From Microbacterium sp. GCS4 (GTDB lineage Bacteria; Actinomycetota; Actinomycetes; Actinomycetales; Microbacteriaceae), in the NCBI RefSeq assembly GCF_001262495.1, contig NZ_LGYE01000006.1, forward strand, positions 1 to 64,000: a DNA stretch of 64,000 nt, read 5' to 3'. How positions within the stretch are numbered: the first letter of the stretch is position 1; each line of letters starts with the position of its first letter. The notes beneath the pieces were generated by a model that did not search any database, was not told the DNA's origin, and saw nothing but the letters and a program-made list of their open reading frames with translations. Positions 44,809 to 53,357 of this stretch are shown here, in pieces. Made by a program: the position numbers and the translations under genes.

Positions 44809-44818
44809 CCGCATGTGA
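44809..44818. repeat. Right copy of 10-bp direct repeat flanking the island
   Basis: CCGCATGTGA is identical and in the same orientation as 26861-26870. It is separated from the right inverted repeat by six bases (GTGACA), against one base on the left. Confidence 0.5.
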
Positions 44819-44933
44819 CGTCGCTCGAGACCCCGGAGCCTCTTGAGGTGGTTGCGGAGCTGAGCCCTCGTGAAGGGTGCCAGCCGCAGGAACCACCGGT
44901 AGAGGATCGGCGCGCGGTCCGGCAGAGGGTTGA

Positions 44934-45776
44934 ATGGAGCGCATGACGACTCCGGACACCTGGCTCATCACCGGCGCGAGCGGCGGACTCGGCCTCGCGC
45001 TCACAGAGCGCGCCCTGGCTGCTGGGCATCGCGTGATCGCCGCCACCCGCCGCGGTGCACTCCCCTTCACGCACCCGCGGCTGACCGTCGCGCACCTCGA
45101 CCCGGTCGACAGAGACGCCTGCCGCCGGGTCGTCGAGGACGCGCACGGCACGACCGGCCGCCTCGACGTCGTGGTGAACAACGCGGGCTACGGCCTGGTC
45201 GGCGCCGTCGAAGAGGTCGAGGAAGCCGAGGCTCGAGCGATCCTCGACGTCGATCTGCTCGGCCCGCTGTGGATCACTCAGGCGGCTTTGCCGTTCCTCC
45301 GCGACCAGGGCCACGGGCACATCGTCCAGATCTCGTCGACCGGCGGAGTCGGAGCCGCGCCGATGCTCGGCCTCTACAACGCCGCCAAATGGGGCCTCGA
45401 GGGCATGACGGAGGCTCTGGCAGCCGAGGTGCGGGCGATGGGGATCAGGGTCACCCTGGTCGAGGTGAGCGCGATGGACACCGGATGGGCGACCTCGGGC
45501 ATGCGGTTCAGCACCCCGCACGCCGCCTACGACGGGGTTCGTGAGCAGCTCTTCGGCACCAGTGCGGTCCCCTGGCCGAGCGAGCCGGGCGCGACAGGTG
45601 GCGGAACCCCTCCCGTCGACATCGCGGACGGCATCCTCGCGCATGTGGCGGCAGACGACGGCCCGCTGCGTCTCGTGCTCGGCGACGGCGCCGCCGAGCA
45701 GATCCGCGTGGTGCTCGCCCGTCGACAGCAGGACTATTCCGGGCAGCCGGGATTCCGCAGCGGCGCGGGCGGCTGA
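44934..45776 (+). CDS. Short-chain dehydrogenase/reductase
   Basis: 280 residues. It has TWLITGASGGLGLALTERAL for NADP binding, VVNNAGYGLVGAVEE, the catalytic Ser in VQISSTGGVGAAP and the YNAAK variant of YxxxK (LYNAAKWGLEGMTEALAAE). Sequence type is that of the classical SDRs often called oxidoreductases of the YdfG kind; the substrate is unknown. It is the first host gene after the island. A second ATG three codons downstream is also possible. Confidence 0.87.
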   Translation: MERMTTPDTWLITGASGGLGLALTERALAAGHRVIAATRRGALPFTHPRLTVAHLDPVDRDACRRVVEDAHGTTGRLDVVVNNAGYGLVGAVEEVEEAEARAILDVDLLGPLWITQAALPFLRDQGHGHIVQISSTGGVGAAPMLGLYNAAKWGLEGMTEALAAEVRAMGIRVTLVEVSAMDTGWATSGMRFSTPHAAYDGVREQLFGTSAVPWPSEPGATGGGTPPVDIADGILAHVAADDGPLRLVLGDGAAEQIRVVLARRQQDYSGQPGFRSGAGG

Positions 45777-45840
45777 ACCGTCGGGACCTGGACCCTCCAC
45801 TGTTCTGCTGTTATGGTGTCTATATACAGATGGAGGACAG

Positions 45841-46218
45841 ATGAAGGTCGTGATCTCGACGAGCGCCCGCGTGCCGATCTACGAACAGATCAAGACACAG
45901 GTGCGCTCCGCGATCCTGTCGGGGGACGAGCCCACCGGCAGCACCCTGCCGTCACTGCGGCAGCTGGCGGCCGACCTGCGCGTGAGCGTGATCACCGTGA
46001 CTCGCGCGTACAACGACCTCGTGGCCGAGGGGCTCATCCGCAACGAGCACGGCCGGGGGTTCGTGGTGCGCGAGGTCGACCCCGCGGTCGCATCGGGTGG
46101 CCTCGCCCAGCGCATCGACGCCGCGTTGACCGAGCTGCTCGTCTCGGCGCGGCACGCGCGGCTGGACATCGACGACCTGCACCGACGCCTCGATGAGGCA
46201 TGGAGGAATGATGACTGA
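45841..46218 (+). CDS. YtrA-subfamily GntR regulator
   Basis: 125 residues with GGAGG nine bases before the ATG. The winged helix VPIYEQIKTQVRSAILSGDEPTGSTLPSLRQLAADLRVSVITVTRAYNDLVAEGLI is followed only by a short dimerisation helix pair (about 85-125), the reduced build of YtrA regulators. These repress a downstream ABC transporter and respond to cell-envelope stress or antibiotics. It overlaps the ABC ATPase gene and is first in its operon. Confidence 0.92.
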   Translation: MKVVISTSARVPIYEQIKTQVRSAILSGDEPTGSTLPSLRQLAADLRVSVITVTRAYNDLVAEGLIRNEHGRGFVVREVDPAVASGGLAQRIDAALTELLVSARHARLDIDDLHRRLDEAWRNDD

Positions 46219-47059
46219 CGACATGGTGCGGATCTCCGATCTGCGCATCACCCGACCCGACTTCGAGGTCCACGACATCTCGCTCACGATCCCCCGCGGT
46301 TCGGTCGTAGGTCTCGTGGGGCCCAACGGCGCCGGGAAGACCACAGTGATCCGGGCGCTACTGGGGCTTCGCGCACCGGATGCCGGAACGATCGAGGTTC
46401 TCGGACAGCCCGCCGGGTCGCCCGTGGCCCTCGCGAAGACGGGAGTCGTGCTCGACAGGCCGACCGCCGCCGGCGACTGGAAGGTCGCAACGGTGGGACA
46501 GCGGATCTCGCCGTTCTACCCCGACTGGGACGAGTCCCTGTTCGCCGAGCTCCTCGACCGGCTTCAGGTGCCCCGCACGCAGCGGGTGGACGAGCTGTCG
46601 CGCGGTCAGGGCGTCAAGCTCTCGCTCGCCTGCGCGCTCGCGCAGCGCCCGGAACTGCTGATCCTCGACGAGCCGTCGAGCGGCCTCGACCCGGCATCCC
46701 GCCGTGAGATCGGCGACGTGATCCGGCAGTTCATGATCGACCCGCAGCACTCCGTGCTGTTCTCGACGCACATCACGGCCGACCTCGACGACCTCGCAGA
46801 CGAGCTCGTGGTGTTCGTCGGCGGGCGGGTCGCCCATCACGGGGTGCTCCCCGATGCGAAGGAGGATTTCGCCGTCGCACGCGGATCCGGTCAGGCGCCG
46901 GCCGGCGTCCTCGGAGCGCAGCACGCCGGTGGGCAATGGGCCGCGCTCATCCGCATCGACGACACCGCGATGTTCGGCTCGGACATCGTGATCGACGAGG
47001 CGACCATCGACGACATCATCATCCACCTGGGTGCCGAGCATGAGGAGGCCGCAGCATGA
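46211..47059 (+). CDS. ABC transporter ATPase of a YtrA-controlled exporter
   Basis: 282 residues. Walker A GPNGAGKTT, a Q-loop variant around LDRPTAAGDWKV, the signature ELSRGQGVKLSLACALA (LSRGQ in place of LSGGQ), Walker B LLILDEPSSGLD and the switch His in STHIT are present. The start at 46211 has GGAGG upstream. Overlaps the GntR gene and the permease gene, so all three are co-translated. Probably part of a peptide-antibiotic or lipid export and resistance system. Confidence 0.92.
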   Translation: MTDDMVRISDLRITRPDFEVHDISLTIPRGSVVGLVGPNGAGKTTVIRALLGLRAPDAGTIEVLGQPAGSPVALAKTGVVLDRPTAAGDWKVATVGQRISPFYPDWDESLFAELLDRLQVPRTQRVDELSRGQGVKLSLACALAQRPELLILDEPSSGLDPASRREIGDVIRQFMIDPQHSVLFSTHITADLDDLADELVVFVGGRVAHHGVLPDAKEDFAVARGSGQAPAGVLGAQHAGGQWAALIRIDDTAMFGSDIVIDEATIDDIIIHLGAEHEEAAA

Positions 47060-47694
47060 CGTTCGCATTCACCCGACTCGACCTGATGTCGTGGCTCCCC
47101 CGCAGGCAGTCACTGCTGCCGCTCGCGTTCATCGTCGTCGTCGGCATCCTGCTGCCGGTGCCGGGGATGGCGATCGTCGCCTCGGCGTTCGTCACCTCGC
47201 TCATGCTCTCCGCGCCCTTCCTCGGCGACGAGCGTGATCACCTCGACACCCTGTACGGCGTGCTGCCGATCTCCCGCCGCGCGGTGGTCACGGGTCGCGC
47301 GCTCTCGATCGTCCTGTACGGGATCATCGCCATGGCCGTCGCGACCGTCACGACGCTGGTCGTCGCCGCGGCGCGCGGCACCACGGTGGCCCCCGAGGTG
47401 CTGGGGCTCGGCTTCGCGGCGGCGTTCGCCGTCGTCGGCGTCGCGGTCGGCGTGCAGCTGCCCGTCCTCTTCCGCGTCGGCTACTCCCGCGGTCGGCTCA
47501 TGGTCTACGCACCTGCCCTGCTGCTCGCCGCCGGGGCGTGGATCTCGCAGACCTTCGGCCTCGTCGACGGCGACGTGATCGGCGCGATCCCTCCGGCACT
47601 CGGACTCGGCGTGTGCGTCGCGGTGGGCGTCGTCGGGCTCGTCGTCGGCGTCGCGGTCGCCGTGCGGCTGTACTCGACACGAGAGCTGCGCTGA
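47056..47694 (+). CDS. ABC-2 type permease
   Basis: 212 residues with six hydrophobic segments. The extracytoplasmic/cytoplasmic junction FLGDERDHLDTLYGVLPISRRAVVTGRALSIVLYG is typical of short ABC-2 permeases paired with YtrA-regulated ATPases. The ATG overlaps the ATPase stop by 4 bases. Forms the membrane part of the exporter, probably as a homodimer. Confidence 0.85.
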   Translation: MTFAFTRLDLMSWLPRRQSLLPLAFIVVVGILLPVPGMAIVASAFVTSLMLSAPFLGDERDHLDTLYGVLPISRRAVVTGRALSIVLYGIIAMAVATVTTLVVAAARGTTVAPEVLGLGFAAAFAVVGVAVGVQLPVLFRVGYSRGRLMVYAPALLLAAGAWISQTFGLVDGDVIGAIPPALGLGVCVAVGVVGLVVGVAVAVRLYSTRELR

Positions 47695-47705
47695 CGACAC
47701 GCCCT

Positions 47706-47766
47706 CCTCACGTACAGCGTCCGCTGCCCTCGACATTCTCGGCGGCAGCGAACGCTGTGCGTGAGG
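47706..47766. terminator. Bidirectional terminator hairpin
   Basis: Two 23-base arms (47706-47728 and 47744-47766) pair with only two mismatches around a 15-base loop. They fill the gap between the convergent ABC-2 permease and the sortase-anchored protein gene. Confidence 0.8.
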
Positions 47767-47770
47767 CGCG

Positions 47771-49990
47771 TCAGGCGAGCGCCCTCCGGCGCCGGACGAC
47801 GAGTACTCCGCCGAGGCCCAGCAGCAGCACGGCCGCCAGGATGAACGGGAGCGGGTCGGCGCCCGTCGACGCGAGCCCGCCGGCCCGCACGACGAACGAG
47901 GCGCTCACCGAGCCCGCCGCCGCACCGGTCAGCGTCACGGTATGCGTGCCGGCCGCAGTGTCGGACGGGATGGTCCACATGAAGCGCACGGTCCCGTCCG
48001 CGTCCGCGGTCTGCGCACCGAGGTCGAGCGGCTCGGAGCGCATCACTCCCGTGACACGCTCGCCGGGTGCGAAGCCCGTTCCCGTGACGGTCTGCACCTG
48101 ACCGGGCGCGCGCTCGGCATGGCCGAACGTGACCGCGACCTGTGCCGGTGCGTCCGTGCCCGGGTCTGCACCGGGATCGGTACCGGGGTCCGTGCCCGGG
48201 TCTGTGCCGGGGTCGGTACCGGGATCCGTGCCCGGATCCGTTCCCGGATCGACGCAGGCCGCATACGCCTCGGGCGTCGGCGAGAAACGGAACCAGTCGA
48301 ACGTCGCCGGAAGCTCCGCCGCCGCCGTGGAACCCCGGAACGCGAACGGTCCGACGTGCGTGTACCGTGCGACACCCGGTGAGGCCTCGAGCCGCACCCG
48401 ATTCCCGAACGCTTCGAACGCCACCCCGTCGTACGACACCGACGCCTCGATCTCGCGGCCGTCGCTGGTCAACCGCAGCCATACGGTGTCGACCTCGGTG
48501 CGCTGCTGGCTGGTGAAGACCGGCCCTCCCGCGCCCACGAGTTCCACCACGCGCCCCGGCGTGGCCTTGCCGAGGTCGAACTTCAGGTAGGTCGTGTCGT
48601 TCGCGTAGAGCAGCAATCCGGCCTGCTGGAAGTTCTGCGTCGGGGTCAGACCGACCTTCGTCGTCACCTGCCAGGACCCCTCGGGAAGCTCCTGCTGCAG
48701 CAGCGGGGCCGCCGAGACCCCTCCCGTGTACGTCGGCACGATCAACGCTCCGTCCGAGACGGTGTGGCGTGCGGCATCCGCTCGCACCGTGCGGTCCCAC
48801 CGGTCACTCAGCGCGCCCGCGAACTCGTCCGATCCCGGAGCCGCACACGTGTCGAAGACCGGGTTCGCCGCATCCTCGGCGAACCCGCCGAACGGGGGCT
48901 CGATGACCGTCTCGGCGCCGGCCTTCGCCCACGCGATCGTCCCGCCCAGGCGGTCGCCCGATTCGTAGAACAGGTACGTCTCGCCGCCGTCCGTGACGAT
49001 CTCCGGCGAGGCGACCCGGCCCGTGTCGGTGCCGAGCCCGCTCGACTGGTGCAGCACGATCGGCACCTCCCCGACGTCCCGGAGGGTCGGATCGATCGTG
49101 CGGGCGTAGGACTTGCCGCTCGACGCGTGGTACAGCACGTAGAGCTGACCGTCGTGCTCCCAGAGGTTCGGGCCCGAGACGTTCGCGCCCTCCTCCTCAC
49201 CCGGCGCGACGACGGGCACCGGGTCGACGACCCAGGTGCGGCCGTCGACGGACTCCGCGAGCCGGATGCGACGGATGCCGGTCAGCCCGCCGCCGACCGG
49301 GGTGTCGTCGTTGGCCATGTAGAACATGGCGAAGTTGTAGGGCGAGTCGGGGTCCGGGTGATCGAAGACCCGGGCGTAGGACGTCTCGGTGATGCGCCGA
49401 GTGCCCGGCACGTCGCCCATGGCGTTCGTGACCGCGACGTCGCCGTAGGTGAAGGTGATCCCGTCGTCGCTCGTCGCGAAGCGCGTCACCGAGTTGTTGC
49501 CGTGGAAGTAGAGGAACATCGTGCCCTCGACGGCGTTCCAGACCGCGTCGGGGCTCGACACGTGCGGCACGGGTCCGTAGTGCGGCGGCCAGTCGTTCGT
49601 GATCACGGGACCTGCGGCGTACTCGGTCCACGGACCCTCGAGGCTGTCGGCGTACATCAGCACGATCCCGCCGGGGTCATCGTGCGGCGCCAGGTAGAGG
49701 TACCACTCGCCGAGCGGGTTCGCGAAGTGCTCCCCGGCGTGGAAGACGCTGGGGAAGATGTACTCGTCGGTGGGGTTGTAGATCATGTCGAACTTGTCGG
49801 TGATGATCCCCTGGTAGCCGAAGACCGGCCAGTCGGCGGGCGGTGGCGCCACTTCCGCGGCGACGCCGGGCCCCGATCCGACGGGGGCCGCCTGGGCGGG
49901 GAGGGCGCCTCCCGCCGCCATGACCGCGGCGACGGCGACGGCGGCGAGTGAGAGTGCGCGTCGCTGCGCACGTCGGGCTGTCGTTCTCAT
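47771..49990 (-). CDS. Cell-wall-anchored beta-propeller (GH43-like) carbohydrate-active protein
   Basis: 739 residues. A signal peptide (cleavage near LPAQA-AP) is followed by a five-bladed beta-propeller-like region (about 50-375) with blades of the GH43/GH117 kind (GEWYLYLAPHDDPGGIVLMYADSLEGPWTEY; DGQLYVLYHASSGKSYAR). A DUF1349-like beta sandwich follows (about 385-580), then a DPGT repeat linker, another beta domain (about 625-700) and the sorting signal LASTG with a membrane helix and RRRR tail. It is therefore probably anchored by a class E sortase. It likely binds or cleaves a surface polysaccharide for the adjacent importer; catalytic residues not assigned. Confidence 0.8.
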   Translation of the reverse strand: MRTTARRAQRRALSLAAVAVAAVMAAGGALPAQAAPVGSGPGVAAEVAPPPADWPVFGYQGIITDKFDMIYNPTDEYIFPSVFHAGEHFANPLGEWYLYLAPHDDPGGIVLMYADSLEGPWTEYAAGPVITNDWPPHYGPVPHVSSPDAVWNAVEGTMFLYFHGNNSVTRFATSDDGITFTYGDVAVTNAMGDVPGTRRITETSYARVFDHPDPDSPYNFAMFYMANDDTPVGGGLTGIRRIRLAESVDGRTWVVDPVPVVAPGEEEGANVSGPNLWEHDGQLYVLYHASSGKSYARTIDPTLRDVGEVPIVLHQSSGLGTDTGRVASPEIVTDGGETYLFYESGDRLGGTIAWAKAGAETVIEPPFGGFAEDAANPVFDTCAAPGSDEFAGALSDRWDRTVRADAARHTVSDGALIVPTYTGGVSAAPLLQQELPEGSWQVTTKVGLTPTQNFQQAGLLLYANDTTYLKFDLGKATPGRVVELVGAGGPVFTSQQRTEVDTVWLRLTSDGREIEASVSYDGVAFEAFGNRVRLEASPGVARYTHVGPFAFRGSTAAAELPATFDWFRFSPTPEAYAACVDPGTDPGTDPGTDPGTDPGTDPGTDPGADPGTDAPAQVAVTFGHAERAPGQVQTVTGTGFAPGERVTGVMRSEPLDLGAQTADADGTVRFMWTIPSDTAAGTHTVTLTGAAAGSVSASFVVRAGGLASTGADPLPFILAAVLLLGLGGVLVVRRRRALA
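48165..48248. repeat. 12-bp-period repeat coding the DPGT linker
   Basis: Imperfect 12-base units (ccgggatcggta-like) encode seven successive Asp-Pro-Gly-(Thr/Ala) units between the propeller/sandwich part and the C-terminal domain of the anchored protein. It is a flexible wall-spanning spacer and prone to copy-number change. Confidence 0.8.
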
Positions 49991-50102
49991 TGCTTCTCCT
50001 TCGTTGGATGCGTCGATGGATCTTTCGATGGATGCGCTGGCGAGGGCGCGACGAACAGCGCTCGGTCGGAACCGGGCGAGATGCGGGTGAGGGCGCTCCG
50101 GG

Positions 50103-51032
50103 TCAGCCCTTCAGTCCGGTGTGGGCGAGTCCCTGCACGAACTGCTTCTGCGCGAAGAGGAACACGACCAGCACCGGCACCACCGTGAGGGTCGTGGCGG
50201 CGAGCTGCACGTTCCACATCGGCCCGCCGTAGGCGTCGACGTACTGCGTCAGCGCCTGCGGCAGCGTGAACATGTCCTTGCTCGACAGGTACACGATCGG
50301 TTCGAGGTACAGGTTCCAGGACTTCAGGAACGTGAAGATCGCGACGGCGGCGAGCGCGGGCCGGGCCAACGGGAAGGCGATGCGCCAGAAGATGCCCCAG
50401 CGGCCGAGCCCGTCCATGCGTCCGGCTTCCTCCAGCTCGGTCGGCAGCCCGAGGAAGAACTGGCGCATGATGAACACCGCGAGCACCGCCGGCGCTCCGA
50501 GCACCGGGATGACGATCAGCGGCCAGTGGGTGTTGATCAGCCCCAGGGAGTTCACGAAGCGGAACAGCGGGACGATCGTCACCTCGCTCGGCACGAGCAG
50601 CCCCACCAGCACCACGAGGAAGAGCGCGTTCGCGCCGGGGAAGCGGATGCGCGCGAACGCGTATCCGGCCATGGCGGCGACGAGCATCGTGCCCACGGTG
50701 ACGAGCGCCGCGATGTAGAGGCTGTTCCAGTACTGCTGCGCGAACGGCTGCAGGCGGAACACCTCCCCGTAGGCGTCCGCGGACGGGTTCGCCGGCCACA
50801 GCGTCGGGACCTTCTGCAGGATCTCGCTCATCGGCTTGAAGCTGCTCGTGATCATCCACAGTGTCGGGAAGACGAAGGGGATGCTGAGCACGGCCATCAG
50901 CGCGATGAGGCCTCCCGCGAACCAGCGGCGCCGGCGGGTGGCCGCGCCAGGTCGCTCTCGGCGCTCCGCGGACCCGGTCGTGACGGCACGGGTGCTGAGG
51001 GACTCCGGCCGGTCGATGACGTCAGTTCTCAT
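50103..51032 (-). CDS. Carbohydrate ABC transporter permease (MalG type)
   Basis: 309 residues with six membrane helices after a basic N-terminus. The EAA loop is LPTELEEAGRMDGLGRWGIFWRIAFPLARPAL. The periplasmic loop before it and the ending FVQGLAHTGLKG are typical of MalG-like (CUT1) permeases. It overlaps the MalF-type gene by 11 bases. Part of the LacI-controlled sugar operon. Confidence 0.93.
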   Translation of the reverse strand: MRTDVIDRPESLSTRAVTTGSAERRERPGAATRRRRWFAGGLIALMAVLSIPFVFPTLWMITSSFKPMSEILQKVPTLWPANPSADAYGEVFRLQPFAQQYWNSLYIAALVTVGTMLVAAMAGYAFARIRFPGANALFLVVLVGLLVPSEVTIVPLFRFVNSLGLINTHWPLIVIPVLGAPAVLAVFIMRQFFLGLPTELEEAGRMDGLGRWGIFWRIAFPLARPALAAVAIFTFLKSWNLYLEPIVYLSSKDMFTLPQALTQYVDAYGGPMWNVQLAATTLTVVPVLVVFLFAQKQFVQGLAHTGLKG

Positions 51033-51972
51033 TGAAGACCCACCTCTTCCTGGTCTGCCATTGCACGAGCGTCAGCACGAGCACGATGAGGAACATCAGC
51101 ACCGCGATGGCGCTCGCGTAGCCGAAGTCGTTGAAGCGGAACGCCTGCTGGTACAGGTAGTAGACGAGGACGGTCGTCGAGTTGCCCGGTCCGCCGCCGG
51201 TGAGCACCGCTATCTGCGCGAACACCTCGAGCGAGCCGACGATCGTGAGGATCATCACGAGCAGGATGGTCGGGCTGATCATCGGCAGCGTGATCGAGCG
51301 GAAGCGCCGCCAGGCGCCGGCGCCGTCGATGCGGGCCGCCTCGCCGATCTCCTCGGGCACGCCCTGGAGCGCGGCGAGGAAAAGGATCATGTTGAGCCCG
51401 ACGTTCTTGAACACCTGCACCACGATCACGGCGAGCATCGCCGTGACGTCGTTGCGGAGCCAGTTCGGACCCTGGATGCCGACGGTGGCGAGGAAGCCGT
51501 TGATGCCGCCGTCCGCCTGCAGCAGGAAGCTCCAGACGATGGTCCAGGCGACGAGCGACACGACGACGGGCGAGAAGAAGAACGTGCGGAACGTGGTCGT
51601 GCCGGGGAGCTTCTGGTTGAGCAGCACGGCGAGGAAGAGCGCGAGCGTGACGTTGAGCACGACCAGCCCGATCGAGAACCACAGGCTCGCGAGCAGCGAG
51701 TCGCGGAGTCCGGGGTCGGCCAGCATCCGCTCGTAGTTGTCGGCGCCCGCGAACACGAAGGTGTTGGCGAGCACGTTCCATTCGTGCAGCGAGAACCACA
51801 GCACGGCGACGAGCGGCACGAGGACGAAGGCGATCGAGCCGAGCACCACGGGGGCGACCATCGTGTAGCCGACGATCCAGTCCTGCCGCGTCGCCGCGGA
51901 GCGGCGGGGGCGCACGGGACGCCCCTTCCGCTCCGCGGTGTCGGCCGCCGCGAGGACGGCGGAGGATGTCAT
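51022..51972 (-). CDS. Carbohydrate ABC transporter permease (MalF type)
   Basis: 316 residues with six membrane helices. It has the EAA loop VPEEIGEAARIDGAGAWRRFRSITLPMISPTI and the CUT1 hallmark GGPGNSTTVLVYYLYQQAF. The start is 4 bases after the binding-protein stop. No dedicated ATPase is in the operon; as in other actinobacteria a shared MsiK-type ATPase elsewhere presumably energises it. Confidence 0.93.
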   Translation of the reverse strand: MTSSAVLAAADTAERKGRPVRPRRSAATRQDWIVGYTMVAPVVLGSIAFVLVPLVAVLWFSLHEWNVLANTFVFAGADNYERMLADPGLRDSLLASLWFSIGLVVLNVTLALFLAVLLNQKLPGTTTFRTFFFSPVVVSLVAWTIVWSFLLQADGGINGFLATVGIQGPNWLRNDVTAMLAVIVVQVFKNVGLNMILFLAALQGVPEEIGEAARIDGAGAWRRFRSITLPMISPTILLVMILTIVGSLEVFAQIAVLTGGGPGNSTTVLVYYLYQQAFRFNDFGYASAIAVLMFLIVLVLTLVQWQTRKRWVFNEN

Positions 51973-51976
51973 GCGG

Positions 51977-53284
51977 TCAGCCCTCCAGGAGCGGAGCGAT
52001 CGTCTCGCAGGTGCTCCCGAGCACGGACTCCACGTCGGCGTCCGCGGTCCACAGGGCGTCGAGCTGCGCACGCACCGTGTCCTGGATCTTGGCGAAGTTC
52101 GGGTGCGCGGGCTTCGTGACGGCATCCTGGATCCCGTCGACGACGACGGCCTGCAGCTGCTCCTCGCTGAGGCGCGGGTTGCCCGCGGCGAGGGTCTCCG
52201 CGTTGAGCAGGGATTCCCGGGGCGGCGGGAAGTACGCCGCGAGCTTCTCGGCGTTCTCGGGTGCCGTGAAGTAGGCGAGGAAGTCGGCCGCGACGCTCGG
52301 GTTCTCCGCGTTCGCGAACACCCCGATGCCGGCCTGTCCGATCACGTTCTGGCGTCCCTCCGGGCCGTCGGGCAGCGGCACGACGTCCCAGCCGAAGGAG
52401 TCGTCGAGCGCGGATGCACGACTGATCTGCGTGATCGTCATCGCGGCGTCGCCGGCGAAGAAGTCGGCGGTGACTCCGGGCTCGGGCATCGCACCGTCGA
52501 CGAAGATCGCGTCGTGGATCCACGTCATCGCGTCGACCATCTCGGGGTCGGTCAGCGTGCAGCTGGCACCGTCCTCGCTCCACGGCGAGGCGCCGAACGA
52601 CGACCAGATGGTGGCGAGGTTCTCCCACACCTTGTAGTCGAAGTCGCGCACGACGAGCCCCTGCTTGCCCGAAGTCGCGGCGGAGGCGGCGGAGATGTCG
52701 CGGGCCGCGTCGAACGTCCAGTCGCCCGAGGCCACGAGGTCGGCCGGGTTCGGCTGTCCGGCGGCGGCGATCTGGTCGGTGTTCACGAACACGGCGAACG
52801 GGCTGTTCGAGAACGGGTACGCGAAGAGCTTGTCGTCCTGCTGCCACAGCGCGAGCGAGGAGTCGAGAAGGTCGTCGTACTCGTACCCCTCGTGATCCTG
52901 CAGCGTGCCGGTGATGTCGTAGAGGGCACCCGAGGAGACGAACTCCGGGGCGTAGCTCTCGAGGATCCAGCCGAGGTCGGGGGCGTTGCCTCCCGCGAGC
53001 TGGGTGGTGAGCGTCGTCGTGTAGTCGTCGAACGGGATCGGCTCGAACGTGACCTTCGAGACCAGGTCCGGGTTCTCGGCCACGTACTCGTCGGCGATCT
53101 CCTGGAAGAGGCCGAGCTGTGTCTCGTCGGCGGTCCAGACCGTCATGCGGAGCTCGACGGGCTCGTCGGGAGTGGCGGTGCCCTCGGGGCTCCCGCTGCA
53201 TCCGGCGAGCACGAGGGCGACGGCGGCGATGCCGGCCCCGGCCGTCAGCGGCAGACGCCGACGACGCGATGCGGATGTGCTCAT
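51977..53284 (-). CDS. Sugar-binding lipoprotein of a CUT1 ABC importer
   Basis: 435 residues; the ATG has AAGGAG upstream. The signal peptide ends in the lipobox VLAGC (Cys at about 29). The mature part is a family 1 solute-binding protein with QLAGGNAPDLGWI, FPFSNSPFAVF-like hinge strands and FANAENPSVAADFLAYFTAPENAEKLA near the C-terminus. Captures an oligosaccharide outside the membrane and delivers it to the MalF/MalG-type permeases. The sugar cannot be identified. Confidence 0.93.
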   Translation of the reverse strand: MSTSASRRRRLPLTAGAGIAAVALVLAGCSGSPEGTATPDEPVELRMTVWTADETQLGLFQEIADEYVAENPDLVSKVTFEPIPFDDYTTTLTTQLAGGNAPDLGWILESYAPEFVSSGALYDITGTLQDHEGYEYDDLLDSSLALWQQDDKLFAYPFSNSPFAVFVNTDQIAAAGQPNPADLVASGDWTFDAARDISAASAATSGKQGLVVRDFDYKVWENLATIWSSFGASPWSEDGASCTLTDPEMVDAMTWIHDAIFVDGAMPEPGVTADFFAGDAAMTITQISRASALDDSFGWDVVPLPDGPEGRQNVIGQAGIGVFANAENPSVAADFLAYFTAPENAEKLAAYFPPPRESLLNAETLAAGNPRLSEEQLQAVVVDGIQDAVTKPAHPNFAKIQDTVRAQLDALWTADADVESVLGSTCETIAPLLEG

Positions 53285-53357
53285 GGTGGTCTTCTCCTTG
53301 CTGTGCTGTGTTTCGGGTGGGCTGTGCGGTGATTCGGGTGGGTAGTCGGTGATCGTG

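Larger units (their letters stand above)
44547..44933. other. 387-bp non-coding stretch with the right island boundary
   Basis: Holds a terminator-like hairpin (44672-44694), the right inverted repeat (44785-44802) and the direct repeat (44809-44818). I see no further coding signal. The sequence from about 44820 on is again host-like in composition. Confidence 0.6.
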
